From the IMG/VR virus record IMGVR_UViG_3300002144_000433, positions 1-25,608 of that record: DNA of 25,608 bases; one strand, given 5' to 3'. Every line of letters begins with the position of its first letter. Position 1 is the stretch's first letter. The notes beneath the pieces were generated by a model. It had not been told where the DNA came from, ran no database searches, and worked only from the letters and a program-made list of their open reading frames with translations. A program made the position numbers and the translations under genes. Positions 20,805 to 25,608 of the stretch are shown piece after piece. The DNA comes from a virus.

Positions 20805-21322
20805 TGATTAAGTTTGATGTCCTAAATCGTTTTTCTGGCGCGGTGCAATTCACCGCAGAAATAAACTGCGAAGCCGGATCAAGTCGATCTGTTAAGTTGG
20901 GTCTTGCCGTTGAGTGGGCATACCTCCACGGGGCCAGCCTCGGCGGGGCCAACCTAAGCGGGGCCAGCCTCGGCGGGGCCAACCTCAGCAGGGCCGACCT
21001 CAGCGGGGCCAGCCTCGACGGGGCCAACCTAAGCTGGGCCAACCTCAGCAGGGCCAACCTAAGCTGGGCCAGCCTCAGCAGGGCAAGCGGCCTTAATGAT
21101 TGGGTCAAGTGCATTCAAATTGAGCAATACGAAATTTGCTACACGGACACTGTTTTGCAGATCGGCTGCGAGAGCCATCCGATATCGGAGTGGCGGGATT
21201 TTGATGACGCGCGGATTGCGCGAATGGACGGAAAATCTGCGCTCAGGTTTTGGCGCAAATACAAAGATTGGATATTCAGAACAATTGAATTTTGCCCAGC
21301 CAAAACAACGGGGGCCGCGTGA
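20804..21322 (+). CDS. Pentapeptide-repeat protein
   Basis: The 172-residue product has an N-terminal domain (MIKFDVLNRFSGAVQFTAEI, about 40 residues). About a dozen A(N/D/S)LxX pentapeptides follow, such as ASLGG, ANLSG, ADLSG, ANLSW and ANLSR. A C-terminal domain (GLNDWVKCIQIEQYEICYTD, then EWRDFDDARIARMDGK) ends the protein. Such repeats fold as a right-handed quadrilateral beta-helix; some mimic DNA and inhibit gyrase, but most phage versions have no known role. The repeats are encoded by near-identical GGGGCCxxCCT units, which favour slippage and recombination. The start overlaps the upstream stop as TGATG. Confidence 0.82.
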   Translation: MIKFDVLNRFSGAVQFTAEINCEAGSSRSVKLGLAVEWAYLHGASLGGANLSGASLGGANLSRADLSGASLDGANLSWANLSRANLSWASLSRASGLNDWVKCIQIEQYEICYTDTVLQIGCESHPISEWRDFDDARIARMDGKSALRFWRKYKDWIFRTIEFCPAKTTGAA

Positions 21323-21525
21323 TGGATGCCAACACCGCACTGATCAACGATCAGCTCGCCGAGTGGGATGAACCCCCGATCTGCGACATCTGCGACGAAT
21401 TCGACTGCGACTGCGCAGAGGAAGCCGCAAACGAAAAAGCTGACAACGAACTAATGCGCAAATGGGAGGACGACCAATGGGCCTCCCCACCTACAACGCA
21501 ATGCCGCCAAGGAGCGCGCCAATGA
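21322..21525 (+). CDS. Small Cys-rich acidic protein (67 aa)
   Basis: The ATG overlaps the pentapeptide stop as TGATG. The product starts MDANTALINDQLAEWDEPPI and carries CDICDEFDCDC, which could bind a metal, within an acidic helix-rich sequence (EEAANEKADNELMRKWEDDQ). No family is recognised. It belongs to the chain of small coupled genes after the replication module. Confidence 0.6.
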   Translation: MDANTALINDQLAEWDEPPICDICDEFDCDCAEEAANEKADNELMRKWEDDQWASPPTTQCRQGARQ

Positions 21526-21719
21526 CCTATTCCCAAGCGATCCGCGCACTGAACAAAGCCGCATATGACGCGATCCGCGCGGGCCGCGATACCACGGCGC
21601 TACCGAACATTGACCGCCACTCCCTGCGCTTAATTGCAGGCGAGACAGACAGGCTGGTCGATTTTGAAACGAACAGCGGCGACCACCCGTCAAACATCAA
21701 GGATGCAACCGATGCCTGA
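21522..21719 (+). CDS. Hypothetical protein (65 aa)
   Basis: The ATG at 21522 has AAGGAG at suitable spacing and overlaps the upstream stop as ATGA. The product begins MTYSQAIRALNKAAYDAIRA and continues GRDTTALPNIDRHSLRLIAG. An alternative ATG at 21477 also has a ribosome site (GGAGG) and would add 15 residues. Helical; function unknown. Confidence 0.55.
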   Translation: MTYSQAIRALNKAAYDAIRAGRDTTALPNIDRHSLRLIAGETDRLVDFETNSGDHPSNIKDATDA

Positions 21720-21888
21720 TATAACCATGTGTGCCCAAGACGACTGCCCGATGATGGGCGATTGCTACAGGCATGAGGCCACGCCAACACCGCTTACACA
21801 GTCGTTTGCCGTGTTCGCGCCTGAGACAGAAACCGAATGTTCTATGTTTATGGAAATTTGGGGCAGCATCAAGGACGCCAGAACATGA
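21712..21888 (+). CDS. Small Cys-rich phage protein (58 aa)
   Basis: The product starts MPDITMCAQDDCPMMGDCYR. The spacing C-x4-C-x4-CYR followed by a Pro-rich QSFAVFAPE segment and a later Cys (TECSMF) matches a small protein found in many phage genomes, presumably zinc-binding. The ATG follows AAGGA and overlaps the upstream stop. Its function is unknown. Confidence 0.65.
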   Translation: MPDITMCAQDDCPMMGDCYRHEATPTPLTQSFAVFAPETETECSMFMEIWGSIKDART

Positions 21889-22034
21889 ACGACCGCAACA
21901 CATACGAGCGCGAGAGCAAGCGCCGCGATAATTACGACCTGATATGGTATGTGATCGATGCAGCCTGCACGATTGCAGTTGTGGGGCTTGTCCTGCTGTG
22001 GATAGCGAACACGGTCTTGGGGTGGCTGGTATGA
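21885..22034 (+). CDS. Small single-pass membrane protein (49 aa)
   Basis: The start overlaps the upstream stop as ATGA. The charged N-terminus (MNDRNTYERESKRRDNYDLI) is followed by one hydrophobic segment (VIDAACTIAVVGLVLLWIAN) reaching the C-terminus. The topology suggests an inner-membrane protein with a cytoplasmic basic head. No family is recognised. Confidence 0.55.
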   Translation: MNDRNTYERESKRRDNYDLIWYVIDAACTIAVVGLVLLWIANTVLGWLV

Positions 22035-22096
22035 GCTACGAGCTATGCAACATGCGCAGCAGGGCTGCTGTCGCGGAAGTTCTGGATGACGTGTGA
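22031..22096 (+). CDS. Possible micro-ORF (21 aa)
   Basis: MSYELCNMRSRAAVAEVLDD plus Val is framed by overlaps on both sides: its ATG overlaps the upstream stop (ATGA), and its TGA overlaps the next ATG (TGATG). It may serve only to carry ribosomes to the next gene. There is no Shine-Dalgarno of its own and no homology. Confidence 0.3.
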   Translation: MSYELCNMRSRAAVAEVLDDV

Positions 22097-22353
22097 TGGG
22101 GGACGTTATCCCGCTGGGTGATCACCGCCCGCACGGCACTCACTACGTGGTGTGCATGGACTGCGCCAAAGACTGGGTTGCAGTTCTGCCGGAGACCGCA
22201 GAGTGGCCGCTGGAATGCCCCAACTGCGGCGAGATGAGCGGCGACGAAGTGAACTGGAACGATGCAGAGTGGTTCATGCGGTTTATGGCTGGCGGCGACC
22301 GTGAGAAGCGGACGTTGGTGTTGCTGAACGCAAAGAGAATGGAGGACGTATGA
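22096..22353 (+). CDS. Zinc-ribbon phage protein (85 aa)
   Basis: The product starts MGDVIPLGDHRPHGTHYVVC and has CMDCAKDWVAVLPE and LECPNCGEMSGDEV. The two CxxC pairs, about 20 residues apart, should bind one zinc. Similar zinc-ribbon proteins are common in phage accessory regions; no activity is assigned. It is coupled to both neighbours by overlap. Confidence 0.65.
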   Translation: MGDVIPLGDHRPHGTHYVVCMDCAKDWVAVLPETAEWPLECPNCGEMSGDEVNWNDAEWFMRFMAGGDREKRTLVLLNAKRMEDV

Positions 22354-22529
22354 TGGGCGATTTGGTAAACCGTATTGTCTGGTGGGTGTTTATCCGTAAA
22401 ATATGGGGCGGACGATGTGCAGACTTCCACCCAAGGTGTCGCGGATGCATTGCTTGGGCCGAGTTTGATATGCACATGAACGGCTTCCCCGATATTACAT
22501 ATGAGGCAATTCTGGAGGAAACCAAATGA
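22350..22529 (+). CDS. Small aromatic, Cys-containing protein (59 aa)
   Basis: The gene starts at ATGATG at 22350 behind GGAGG and overlaps the upstream stop. The product reads MMGDLVNRIVWWVFIRKIWG, then GRCADFHPRCRGCIAWAEFD. The N-terminus could be an amphipathic or membrane-associated helix; three Cys and a His could bind a metal. Its stop overlaps the DUF6378 gene as ATGA. No family is recognised. Confidence 0.55.
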   Translation: MMGDLVNRIVWWVFIRKIWGGRCADFHPRCRGCIAWAEFDMHMNGFPDITYEAILEETK

Positions 22530-22801
22530 AAACTCGCACCAAAATTCTCAGTGAAGCTGAGGCGCTTATCAATGGCAACCGAGAACAGGACTATGGCACC
22601 CCGCAAGAATCATTCGGATGCATTGGGAAAATGTGGTCGGCCTATCTTGGTCGGGAAGTCAGCCCCGCAGATGTTTGCAACATGATGGTAATGTTAAAGG
22701 TGGCGCGACTGCGTAATGGACCGCACCGTGATAGCAACGTGGACGGCGCTGGATATATGGCATTGGGCGCGGAAATGAGTGAGGAAACCCCATGCGCCTA
22801 G
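22526..22801 (+). CDS. DUF6378-like protein
   Basis: The 91-residue protein shows the family pattern: ILSEAEALINGNREQDYGTP, then MWSAYLGREVSPADVCNMMV, MLKVARLRNG and GAGYMALGAEM. These short all-helical proteins are widespread in phages; the order of motifs recalls nucleotide pyrophosphohydrolase-like folds, but activity is unproven. The gene is coupled at both ends. Confidence 0.75.
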   Translation: MKTRTKILSEAEALINGNREQDYGTPQESFGCIGKMWSAYLGREVSPADVCNMMVMLKVARLRNGPHRDSNVDGAGYMALGAEMSEETPCA

Positions 22802-22935
22802 TAATCCCAGAAAGCCCATTTGCGGTCGGTGCTGACGTGGCGCAGGAAATGCGGGCTACCGGGGATATCGAAGTTGACCCATTTTCAAACCGCCCCGGCG
22901 TCTACGTTCGCAGCCCGGAAAATCCACCAGCATAG
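22792..22935 (+). CDS. Hypothetical protein (47 aa), last gene of the rightward operon
   Basis: The product begins MRLVIPESPFAVGADVAQEM and contains EVDPFSNRPGVYVRSPE. It starts inside the end of the DUF6378 gene behind GAGG. It is the last rightward gene before the convergent HTH cassette. No family is recognised. Confidence 0.5.
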   Translation: MRLVIPESPFAVGADVAQEMRATGDIEVDPFSNRPGVYVRSPENPPA

Positions 22936-22954
22936 AGGGACCGCCAAACGCAAA

Positions 22955-22986
22955 AAGCCGCGCACCCAATTAAGGACGCGCGGCTT
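22955..22986 (-). terminator. Intrinsic terminator of the leftward HTH cassette
   Basis: AAGCCGCGC (22955-22963) and GCGCGGCTT (22978-22986) form a 9-bp stem with a 14-base loop. On the minus strand the stem is followed by T residues, so it ends the leftward cassette. It may also serve as a weaker stop for the rightward operon. Confidence 0.75.
22958..22974 (+). repeat. 17-bp inverted repeat, left copy
   Basis: CCGCGCACCCAATTAAG occurs here on + and again, perfectly inverted, at 23670-23686. The two copies bracket the three-gene HTH cassette. The left copy forms one arm and most of the loop of the terminator. Confidence 0.85.
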
Positions 22987-22992
22987 GGATCA

Positions 22993-23193
22993 CTAGGCAT
23001 CGCTCACCTCTACGAAAAGCTGCTCCCGCATCATCCCGATGGCATACGCTGCCACTGGGTTTAGCGGCCTGTCGCCCTGCTCCCAGCGCCTTATTGTGCG
23101 CCCGCCATTGGCTCCCATGCCCCACTCGTCGGCCAGCGCCTGCTGGCTGTATGCCAGTGCGCGCCTGGCCTCTTTGAACTGCTCTGCTGTCAT
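22993..23193 (-). CDS. XRE-type helix-turn-helix protein (66 aa)
   Basis: The product begins MTAEQFKEARRALAYSQQAL and continues ADEWGMGANGGRTIRRWEQG, a typical HTH with recognition helix near NGGRTIRRWE. It ends with RPLNPVAAYAIGMM. The start at 23193 is supported by an ATGA overlap with the upstream gene; the in-frame ATG at 23208 is less likely. It is probably a small repressor or regulator in its own leftward cassette, opposite to the rightward operon. Confidence 0.78.
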   Translation of the reverse strand: MTAEQFKEARRALAYSQQALADEWGMGANGGRTIRRWEQGDRPLNPVAAYAIGMMREQLFVEVSDA

Positions 23194-23333
23194 TGTGTAA
23201 ACCACCATCCACCGCGAGGCCCAAATTTTACTTTGCGAATGCTGTCATCGGCCATCATAACAACGGCCACGATTTCAGACTTTTCGCGTTTTGCGCGGAG
23301 GTAAACCTCTCGGAATGTAGGCACCGCGCTCAT
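23190..23333 (-). CDS. Hypothetical protein (47 aa)
   Basis: The product reads MSAVPTFREVYLRAKREKSE, then IVAVVMMADDSIRKVKFGPR and GGWWFTQ. The pattern is a basic helix followed by two strands. Both ends overlap neighbours by ATGA, so it is coupled within the HTH cassette. I do not recognise a named family. Confidence 0.6.
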   Translation of the reverse strand: MSAVPTFREVYLRAKREKSEIVAVVMMADDSIRKVKFGPRGGWWFTQ

Positions 23334-23539
23334 TGCGCGGCACCATATGTTTGGATGCAAATTTCTGCGAGGTATTCGCGAAGATGCTCGTTTTCAAGCA
23401 GCTCAATAACCATCTGCCCCTCGGGCATATTTGCCTTTCGGGCAAAAGCTTCCACTGCCGTCGGCAGCGCAATAAGCGCCTCCGCAGGCATCCGCATTTT
23501 TGCGGCAATCGGAGCGAGAGAGTAAGAACAAAGAGCCAT
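23330..23539 (-). CDS. Hypothetical protein (69 aa), first gene of the HTH cassette
   Basis: The ATG has a strong AGGAGG ribosome site. The all-helical product begins MALCSYSLAPIAAKMRMPAE and has MPEGQMVIELLENEHLREYL near the C-terminus. No family is recognised. Its stop overlaps the next start as ATGA, placing it first in a three-gene leftward cassette with an HTH protein last. Confidence 0.6.
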   Translation of the reverse strand: MALCSYSLAPIAAKMRMPAEALIALPTAVEAFARKANMPEGQMVIELLENEHLREYLAEICIQTYGAAQ

Positions 23540-23592
23540 GATGGCCTCCTATTTTGCCGGTAAAACCCTCGGCTGGGCTGGGCTTCATTGCC

Positions 23593-23604
23593 CTATGCAC
23601 ATAG
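23593..23604. promoter_or_regulatory. Dyad in the leader of the HTH cassette
   Basis: CTATG-CA-CATAG is a perfect short dyad 54 bases before the first ATG of the cassette. The 174-base gap (23540-23713) also holds a possible leftward -10 element TACAAT (23630-23625) and a small hairpin CCCTC/GAGGG (23620-23637). The dyad is a possible operator for the cassette's own HTH protein. Confidence 0.35.
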
Positions 23605-23669
23605 AAATAGGACGTCTGGCCCTCATTGTAAAGAGGGTCAGGTCACTTTTTTCGAATTATTTTTGCTGT

Positions 23670-23686
23670 CTTAATTGGGTGCGCGG
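23670..23686 (-). repeat. 17-bp inverted repeat, right copy
   Basis: CTTAATTGGGTGCGCGG is the exact reverse complement of the left copy at 22958-22974. It lies upstream of the HTH cassette, in the gap after the spanin genes. Here it has no partner arm, so it does not form a terminator. Confidence 0.85.
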
Positions 23687-23713
23687 ATTTCGTTTGTGCG
23701 GGTTGCAGTGTGG

Positions 23714-23914
23714 CTACCAGCAACCCTGCACCAGCCCGAACTCATTGTGCGCTAGGATGTCTTGGGCGTCACGTTCCGTCATCCCGTCGATGCTTGCCGG
23801 GTCAAGATGAATAGCAGCCCAGCCCGCGCAGATCGTGGCCCTATTCGTCGCGGGTCCAAGACTCTCGCAGCTCGTCACGAGCATCAATGCCGCGAATATC
23901 ATCATCAATCGCAT
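23714..23914 (-). CDS. Small lipoprotein, candidate outer-membrane spanin subunit (Rz1-like)
   Basis: From the ATG at 23914 the 66-residue product has a lipoprotein signal MRLMMIFAALMLVTSC with lipobox Cys16. The mature part contains CAGWAAIHLDPASI and AQDILAHNEFGLVQGCW, seen in small phage proteins of lysis regions. It overlaps the upstream Rz-like gene by 74 bases in another frame, the classic Rz/Rz1 nesting. It is inferred to be lipid-anchored in the outer membrane and to span the periplasm with the Rz-like partner. The proline-rich stretch common in Rz1 is absent, so the spanin role is tentative. Confidence 0.6.
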   Translation of the reverse strand: MRLMMIFAALMLVTSCESLGPATNRATICAGWAAIHLDPASIDGMTERDAQDILAHNEFGLVQGCW

Positions 23915-24086
23915 CGCGTTCTTCCCTTCGCTTTTCGGCAGACGCATCAGCGCGCCGCCTCACTTCGTCAACGGCTTCATTGCGGGTCTTGCGGCGGTCC
24001 AGTGTAAGGAACGTCAGACCCACCGCCAACAGCGCCACAGCGCTTGCCACAGCCCGCCCTATGCGCGTGGATAGCAGCCACGTCAT
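23841..24086 (-). CDS. Candidate inner-membrane spanin subunit (Rz-like, 81 aa)
   Basis: From the ATG at 24086 the product begins MTWLLSTRIGRAVASAVALL with a transmembrane segment at about 11-28. A long charged helix follows (RRKTRNEAVDEVRRRADASA, EKRREERDAIDDDIRG), likely a coiled coil. The N-in topology and periplasmic helix fit an i-spanin. It overlaps both the 24-residue gene upstream (ATGA) and the lipoprotein gene downstream. It is shorter than lambda Rz, so the call depends on context. Confidence 0.6.
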   Translation of the reverse strand: MTWLLSTRIGRAVASAVALLAVGLTFLTLDRRKTRNEAVDEVRRRADASAEKRREERDAIDDDIRGIDARDELRESWTRDE

Positions 24087-24157
24087 GTCACCACCACGTA
24101 GGCCACGGCAGCGATGACAAGGGCCAGTGCCAGCCATCCCGTCCACTCAATCATCAT
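24083..24157 (-). CDS. Micro membrane protein (24 aa) in the lysis operon
   Basis: MMIEWTGWLALALVIAAVAY plus VVVT is almost entirely one transmembrane helix. Its ATGATG overlaps the stop of the holin-like gene and its TGA overlaps the start of the Rz-like gene. It could assist or oppose pore formation. The tight double overlap supports translation, but no homology is recognised. Confidence 0.45.
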   Translation of the reverse strand: MMIEWTGWLALALVIAAVAYVVVT

Positions 24158-24333
24158 GTCGCCCAGCCCTTGCGCTTCGCCATCGTATAGGCCACCTCAA
24201 CCGCCGCGCCGATGCCAAGGGCAACAACGGTCACAACGTCAGGATCACCCGCAAGGATGGCCGCGCCATCCATGCCGATCACGGCCCCGACAATATAGCG
24301 GATCAAAACCCGCGCGATTGGTGCGTAATTCAT
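24154..24333 (-). CDS. Holin-like small membrane protein (59 aa)
   Basis: The product begins MNYAPIARVLIRYIVGAVIG and continues with a second hydrophobic segment (DPDVVTVVALGIGAAVEVAY) and a basic tail TMAKRKGWAT. Two membrane helices and a positively charged C-terminus, directly coupled (ATGA) to the endolysin gene, fit a class II-type holin. I recall similar proteins beside lysozymes in alphaproteobacterial phages. It should release the endolysin to the periplasm. Confidence 0.68.
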   Translation of the reverse strand: MNYAPIARVLIRYIVGAVIGMDGAAILAGDPDVVTVVALGIGAAVEVAYTMAKRKGWAT

Positions 24334-24971
24334 TTCTTCTCTCCAAATAAGATACCCCCTAGGGCCTCAACCCGGCCAAGCCATGCCGCGTATGGTTCAG
24401 GCTTTACGCGGGGTGCAGTGCGGCCCATGCGCTTAAGGACATCAGCGCCGCTCATGGTGTAGAGCAGCCCGTTCAGCTTGCCGTTGCCGTTCGTTTTCCA
24501 TACGGGGATTTGATCGCCATTCGCGTCGTAGTCGCCCGTCAAAAATAGGTTCATTTCGGCAGTGCGCCGCTTGCGCAATTCAGGAGGCCGCAGCCAGCCC
24601 ATGAAATGCCGCGCGGCGTCTGGTCGCCCGTCGTTAATCGCCTTGGTCAACTGCGCGCGATGGATGCCGCCAGTGTTCAGGTCGAACGAGACCAGCGCGT
24701 CAAACTCATACTGTGTAACTTGAACATTTAGCGCCTTGTTTACCCGCCCCTCGTAGCTGCGCACGTCAGCGCGGAAAACCTCTAGCGCGTGATCAATCGC
24801 GGCTTCAACATCAGCAGGCATAGCGATGCTCATTGTCGCCGGATCAATCCCGCCAGCGTTCTTTGTATGACCGATGCCGTATGTCAGCACCCTCACGCTG
24901 TCGTAGTAAGGCGCTGGCACAATACCCTCGTGTTCGGCAATCTCTAAAATTCCGCTGTCAGATATTTTCAT
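24330..24971 (-). CDS. Endolysin, T4-type lysozyme (GH24)
   Basis: The 213-residue enzyme has the catalytic spacing of T4-type lysozymes: Glu15 in HEGIVPAPYYDS, Asp24 and Thr30 in VLTYGIGHT. QYEFDALVSFDLNTGG and RRTAEMNLFLTGDY are further family segments. It cleaves the glycan strands of peptidoglycan. The N-terminus is not hydrophobic, so it is not a SAR endolysin and needs a holin. About 45 extra C-terminal residues (after GLLYTMSGADVLKRMGRT) are of unknown use. It overlaps the holin-like gene as ATGA. Confidence 0.92.
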   Translation of the reverse strand: MKISDSGILEIAEHEGIVPAPYYDSVRVLTYGIGHTKNAGGIDPATMSIAMPADVEAAIDHALEVFRADVRSYEGRVNKALNVQVTQYEFDALVSFDLNTGGIHRAQLTKAINDGRPDAARHFMGWLRPPELRKRRTAEMNLFLTGDYDANGDQIPVWKTNGNGKLNGLLYTMSGADVLKRMGRTAPRVKPEPYAAWLGRVEALGGILFGEKK

Positions 24972-24980
24972 ACTTTACCC

Positions 24981-25298
24981 CTACCAGTCAAAAATCAGGC
25001 GCAAGATTGCGTCTTTGAAATACACAATGCCAAATATAAACAGCGTTCCAATGAGACCCAAGACAACCATAGCGCCCGCAAACTTTGACTTAGCGCGTGA
25101 CACCATAGCCACCACAGGCTCTATGCGGTCCAGCCTAGCCACGTTGTCCGCGTGACCATGGCCCAACTCCAGCAACGCCCGCGAGACTTCGGCGCGGTTT
25201 TCCAAAATGTCCCTGTCCGCCTCTCTACGGCCCTCTCGTGCCCGCTCCACCCGTTCAGTCAGTGCGCCGATTGCCTGCGCCGTGCTGGAGCCAATCAT
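24981..25298 (-). CDS. Membrane-anchored coiled-coil protein (105 aa), DUF1515-like
   Basis: A charged N-terminal helix (LTERVERAREGRREADRDIL, then NRAEVSRALLELGHGHADNV) leads to one transmembrane segment near the C-terminus (AGAMVVLGLIGTLFIFGIVY). The layout resembles DUF1515-type and hemolysin XhlA-like proteins, which lie beside lysis genes. It may be an accessory lysis protein. It overlaps the upstream gene by one base (TAATG) and precedes the endolysin gene. Confidence 0.6.
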   Translation of the reverse strand: MIGSSTAQAIGALTERVERAREGRREADRDILENRAEVSRALLELGHGHADNVARLDRIEPVVAMVSRAKSKFAGAMVVLGLIGTLFIFGIVYFKDAILRLIFDW

Positions 25299-25608
25299 TA
25301 GGCTTCTGCCAATGCAGCCGCGATGAACAGGGCATCCATCTGTTCATCTGTATAGCCAACCAAGTTCCCAATGAACTGGACTTCCTGACTGGTGCGACGC
25401 CATTCCGTTGCGCTGTCGATAGTCATCATTTCGGACCACGTGGTTGTAGCTAAGTCACGGTAAGCCAACACGTCGCCCCACTTGGTCTCACCTAACGTTA
25501 GGATGCCCCGCATTTTTGAGCAGGCCATTTGAGCGCGTTGGTTCGCAAGCTCAGCCACGGGGTCAACCGCTTGACCGTCTTGAAACGCTGTGATTTCGGC
25601 TGGCGTCA
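25298..25608 (-). CDS. Hypothetical protein, start cut by the right edge
   Basis: The frame is open from the stop at 25298 to the window end. The last bases read TG-ACG-CCA on the minus strand, so the start is probably an ATG whose first base is outside (MTPAEITAFQDGQAVDPVAE). The protein has about 103 residues with segments WGDVLAYRDLATTTW, TIDSATEWRRTSQEVQFIGN and QMDALFIAAALAEA. The helical C-terminal pattern is reminiscent of small proteins at the tail-lysis boundary of phages. No function is assigned. Confidence 0.6.
   Translation of the reverse strand, partial: TPAEITAFQDGQAVDPVAELANQRAQMACSKMRGILTLGETKWGDVLAYRDLATTTWSEMMTIDSATEWRRTSQEVQFIGNLVGYTDEQMDALFIAAALAEA

Larger units (their letters stand above)
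20159..21002 (+). repeat. Tandem duplication, copy 2 (844 bp)
   Basis: This is the second unit, corresponding to 19268-20111. The junction lies in sequence ACCCGGCC-TAAATCTG. The original neighbour at copy 1 reads GGGCATGGGT-TAAATCTG, so there is almost no homology at the breakpoint, pointing to illegitimate recombination. Confidence 0.95.

Noticed and set aside
20934-21085. Regular short repeats that could suggest a CRISPR array
   Set aside because: The unit is a continuous 15-base coding period (GGGGCCxxCCT) with no spacers. It encodes pentapeptides.
20722-21114. Minus-strand ORF with LRLAP repeats
   Set aside because: The repeats are the antisense reading of the pentapeptide repeat DNA. 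No ribosome site or independent motif was seen.
1-25608. tRNA genes, integrase or attachment site, retron or reverse transcriptase
   Set aside because: Reading all frames and the gaps I saw no cloverleaf-like sequence, recombinase signature or reverse-transcriptase motif, so lysogeny cannot be judged from this window.

Overview
The window is a contiguous piece of a tailed double-stranded DNA phage or prophage (Caudoviricetes). The DUF4055-type portal, the MuF-like head protein, the GC-rich codon use and the style of the lysis genes suggest an alphaproteobacterial host, probably Rhodobacterales. That host assignment is inference from resemblance only. No tRNA, rRNA, integrase or CRISPR array was seen.

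Layout. (1) 1-6781, leftward: the packaging and head-entry module, with MuF-like protein (cut by the left edge), portal, large terminase and small terminase. Three different HNH-type endonuclease genes sit around or inside the large terminase gene, and that gene also carries an intein. (2) 6804-8735, leftward: very small, mostly translationally coupled accessory genes (an XRE regulator, a DUF551 protein, two membrane proteins, short unknowns). (3) 8736-9043: an AT-rich gap with a dyad, a hairpin and a candidate promoter. (4) 9044-11754, leftward: a primase-helicase preceded by a helix-turn-helix protein. (5) 11755-11816: a compact, nearly symmetric divergent control region. (6) 11817-19488, rightward: the replication module, with a DUF2800 nuclease, a DUF2815 ssDNA-binding protein, a terminator, a B-type DNA polymerase, a C5-cytosine methyltransferase, a VRR-NUC nuclease, the remnant of a second methyltransferase, and an SNF2-type helicase that carries a second intein. 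(7) 19268-21002: an 844-bp tandem duplication of the helicase tail, a small gene and part of a pentapeptide-repeat gene. (8) 21322-22935: a chain of tiny overlapping rightward genes. (9) 22955-23539, leftward: a three-gene HTH cassette with a terminator, bracketed by 17-bp inverted repeats. (10) 23714-25608, leftward: lysis genes (endolysin, small membrane protein/holin, spanin candidates) and two small upstream genes.

The outstanding feature is long same-strand dual coding, seen three times. Both inteins (TerL and helicase) have a complete HNH homing-endonuclease-like gene lying between the two halves of the Hint splicing domain. In each the HNH gene is in a different reading frame from the intein, with its own ribosome binding site, and it ends at the start of the C-terminal splicing block. 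The two HNH genes are unrelated in type and use opposite frame offsets (+2 and +1), so the arrangement probably arose twice. The third case is the cytosine methyltransferase gene, whose +1 frame holds a 258-codon ORF with a strong Shine-Dalgarno sequence and WPTP and NPxWVEWLMG motifs.

How the genes work together: the DUF2800/DUF2815/polymerase/VRR-NUC/SNF2 set with the primase-helicase forms a largely self-sufficient replication and recombination system. TerS, TerL, portal and MuF form the DNA packaging machine. The right-hand genes lyse the cell. The selfish elements (two inteins, four HNH genes) sit in or beside conserved TerL and helicase motifs.
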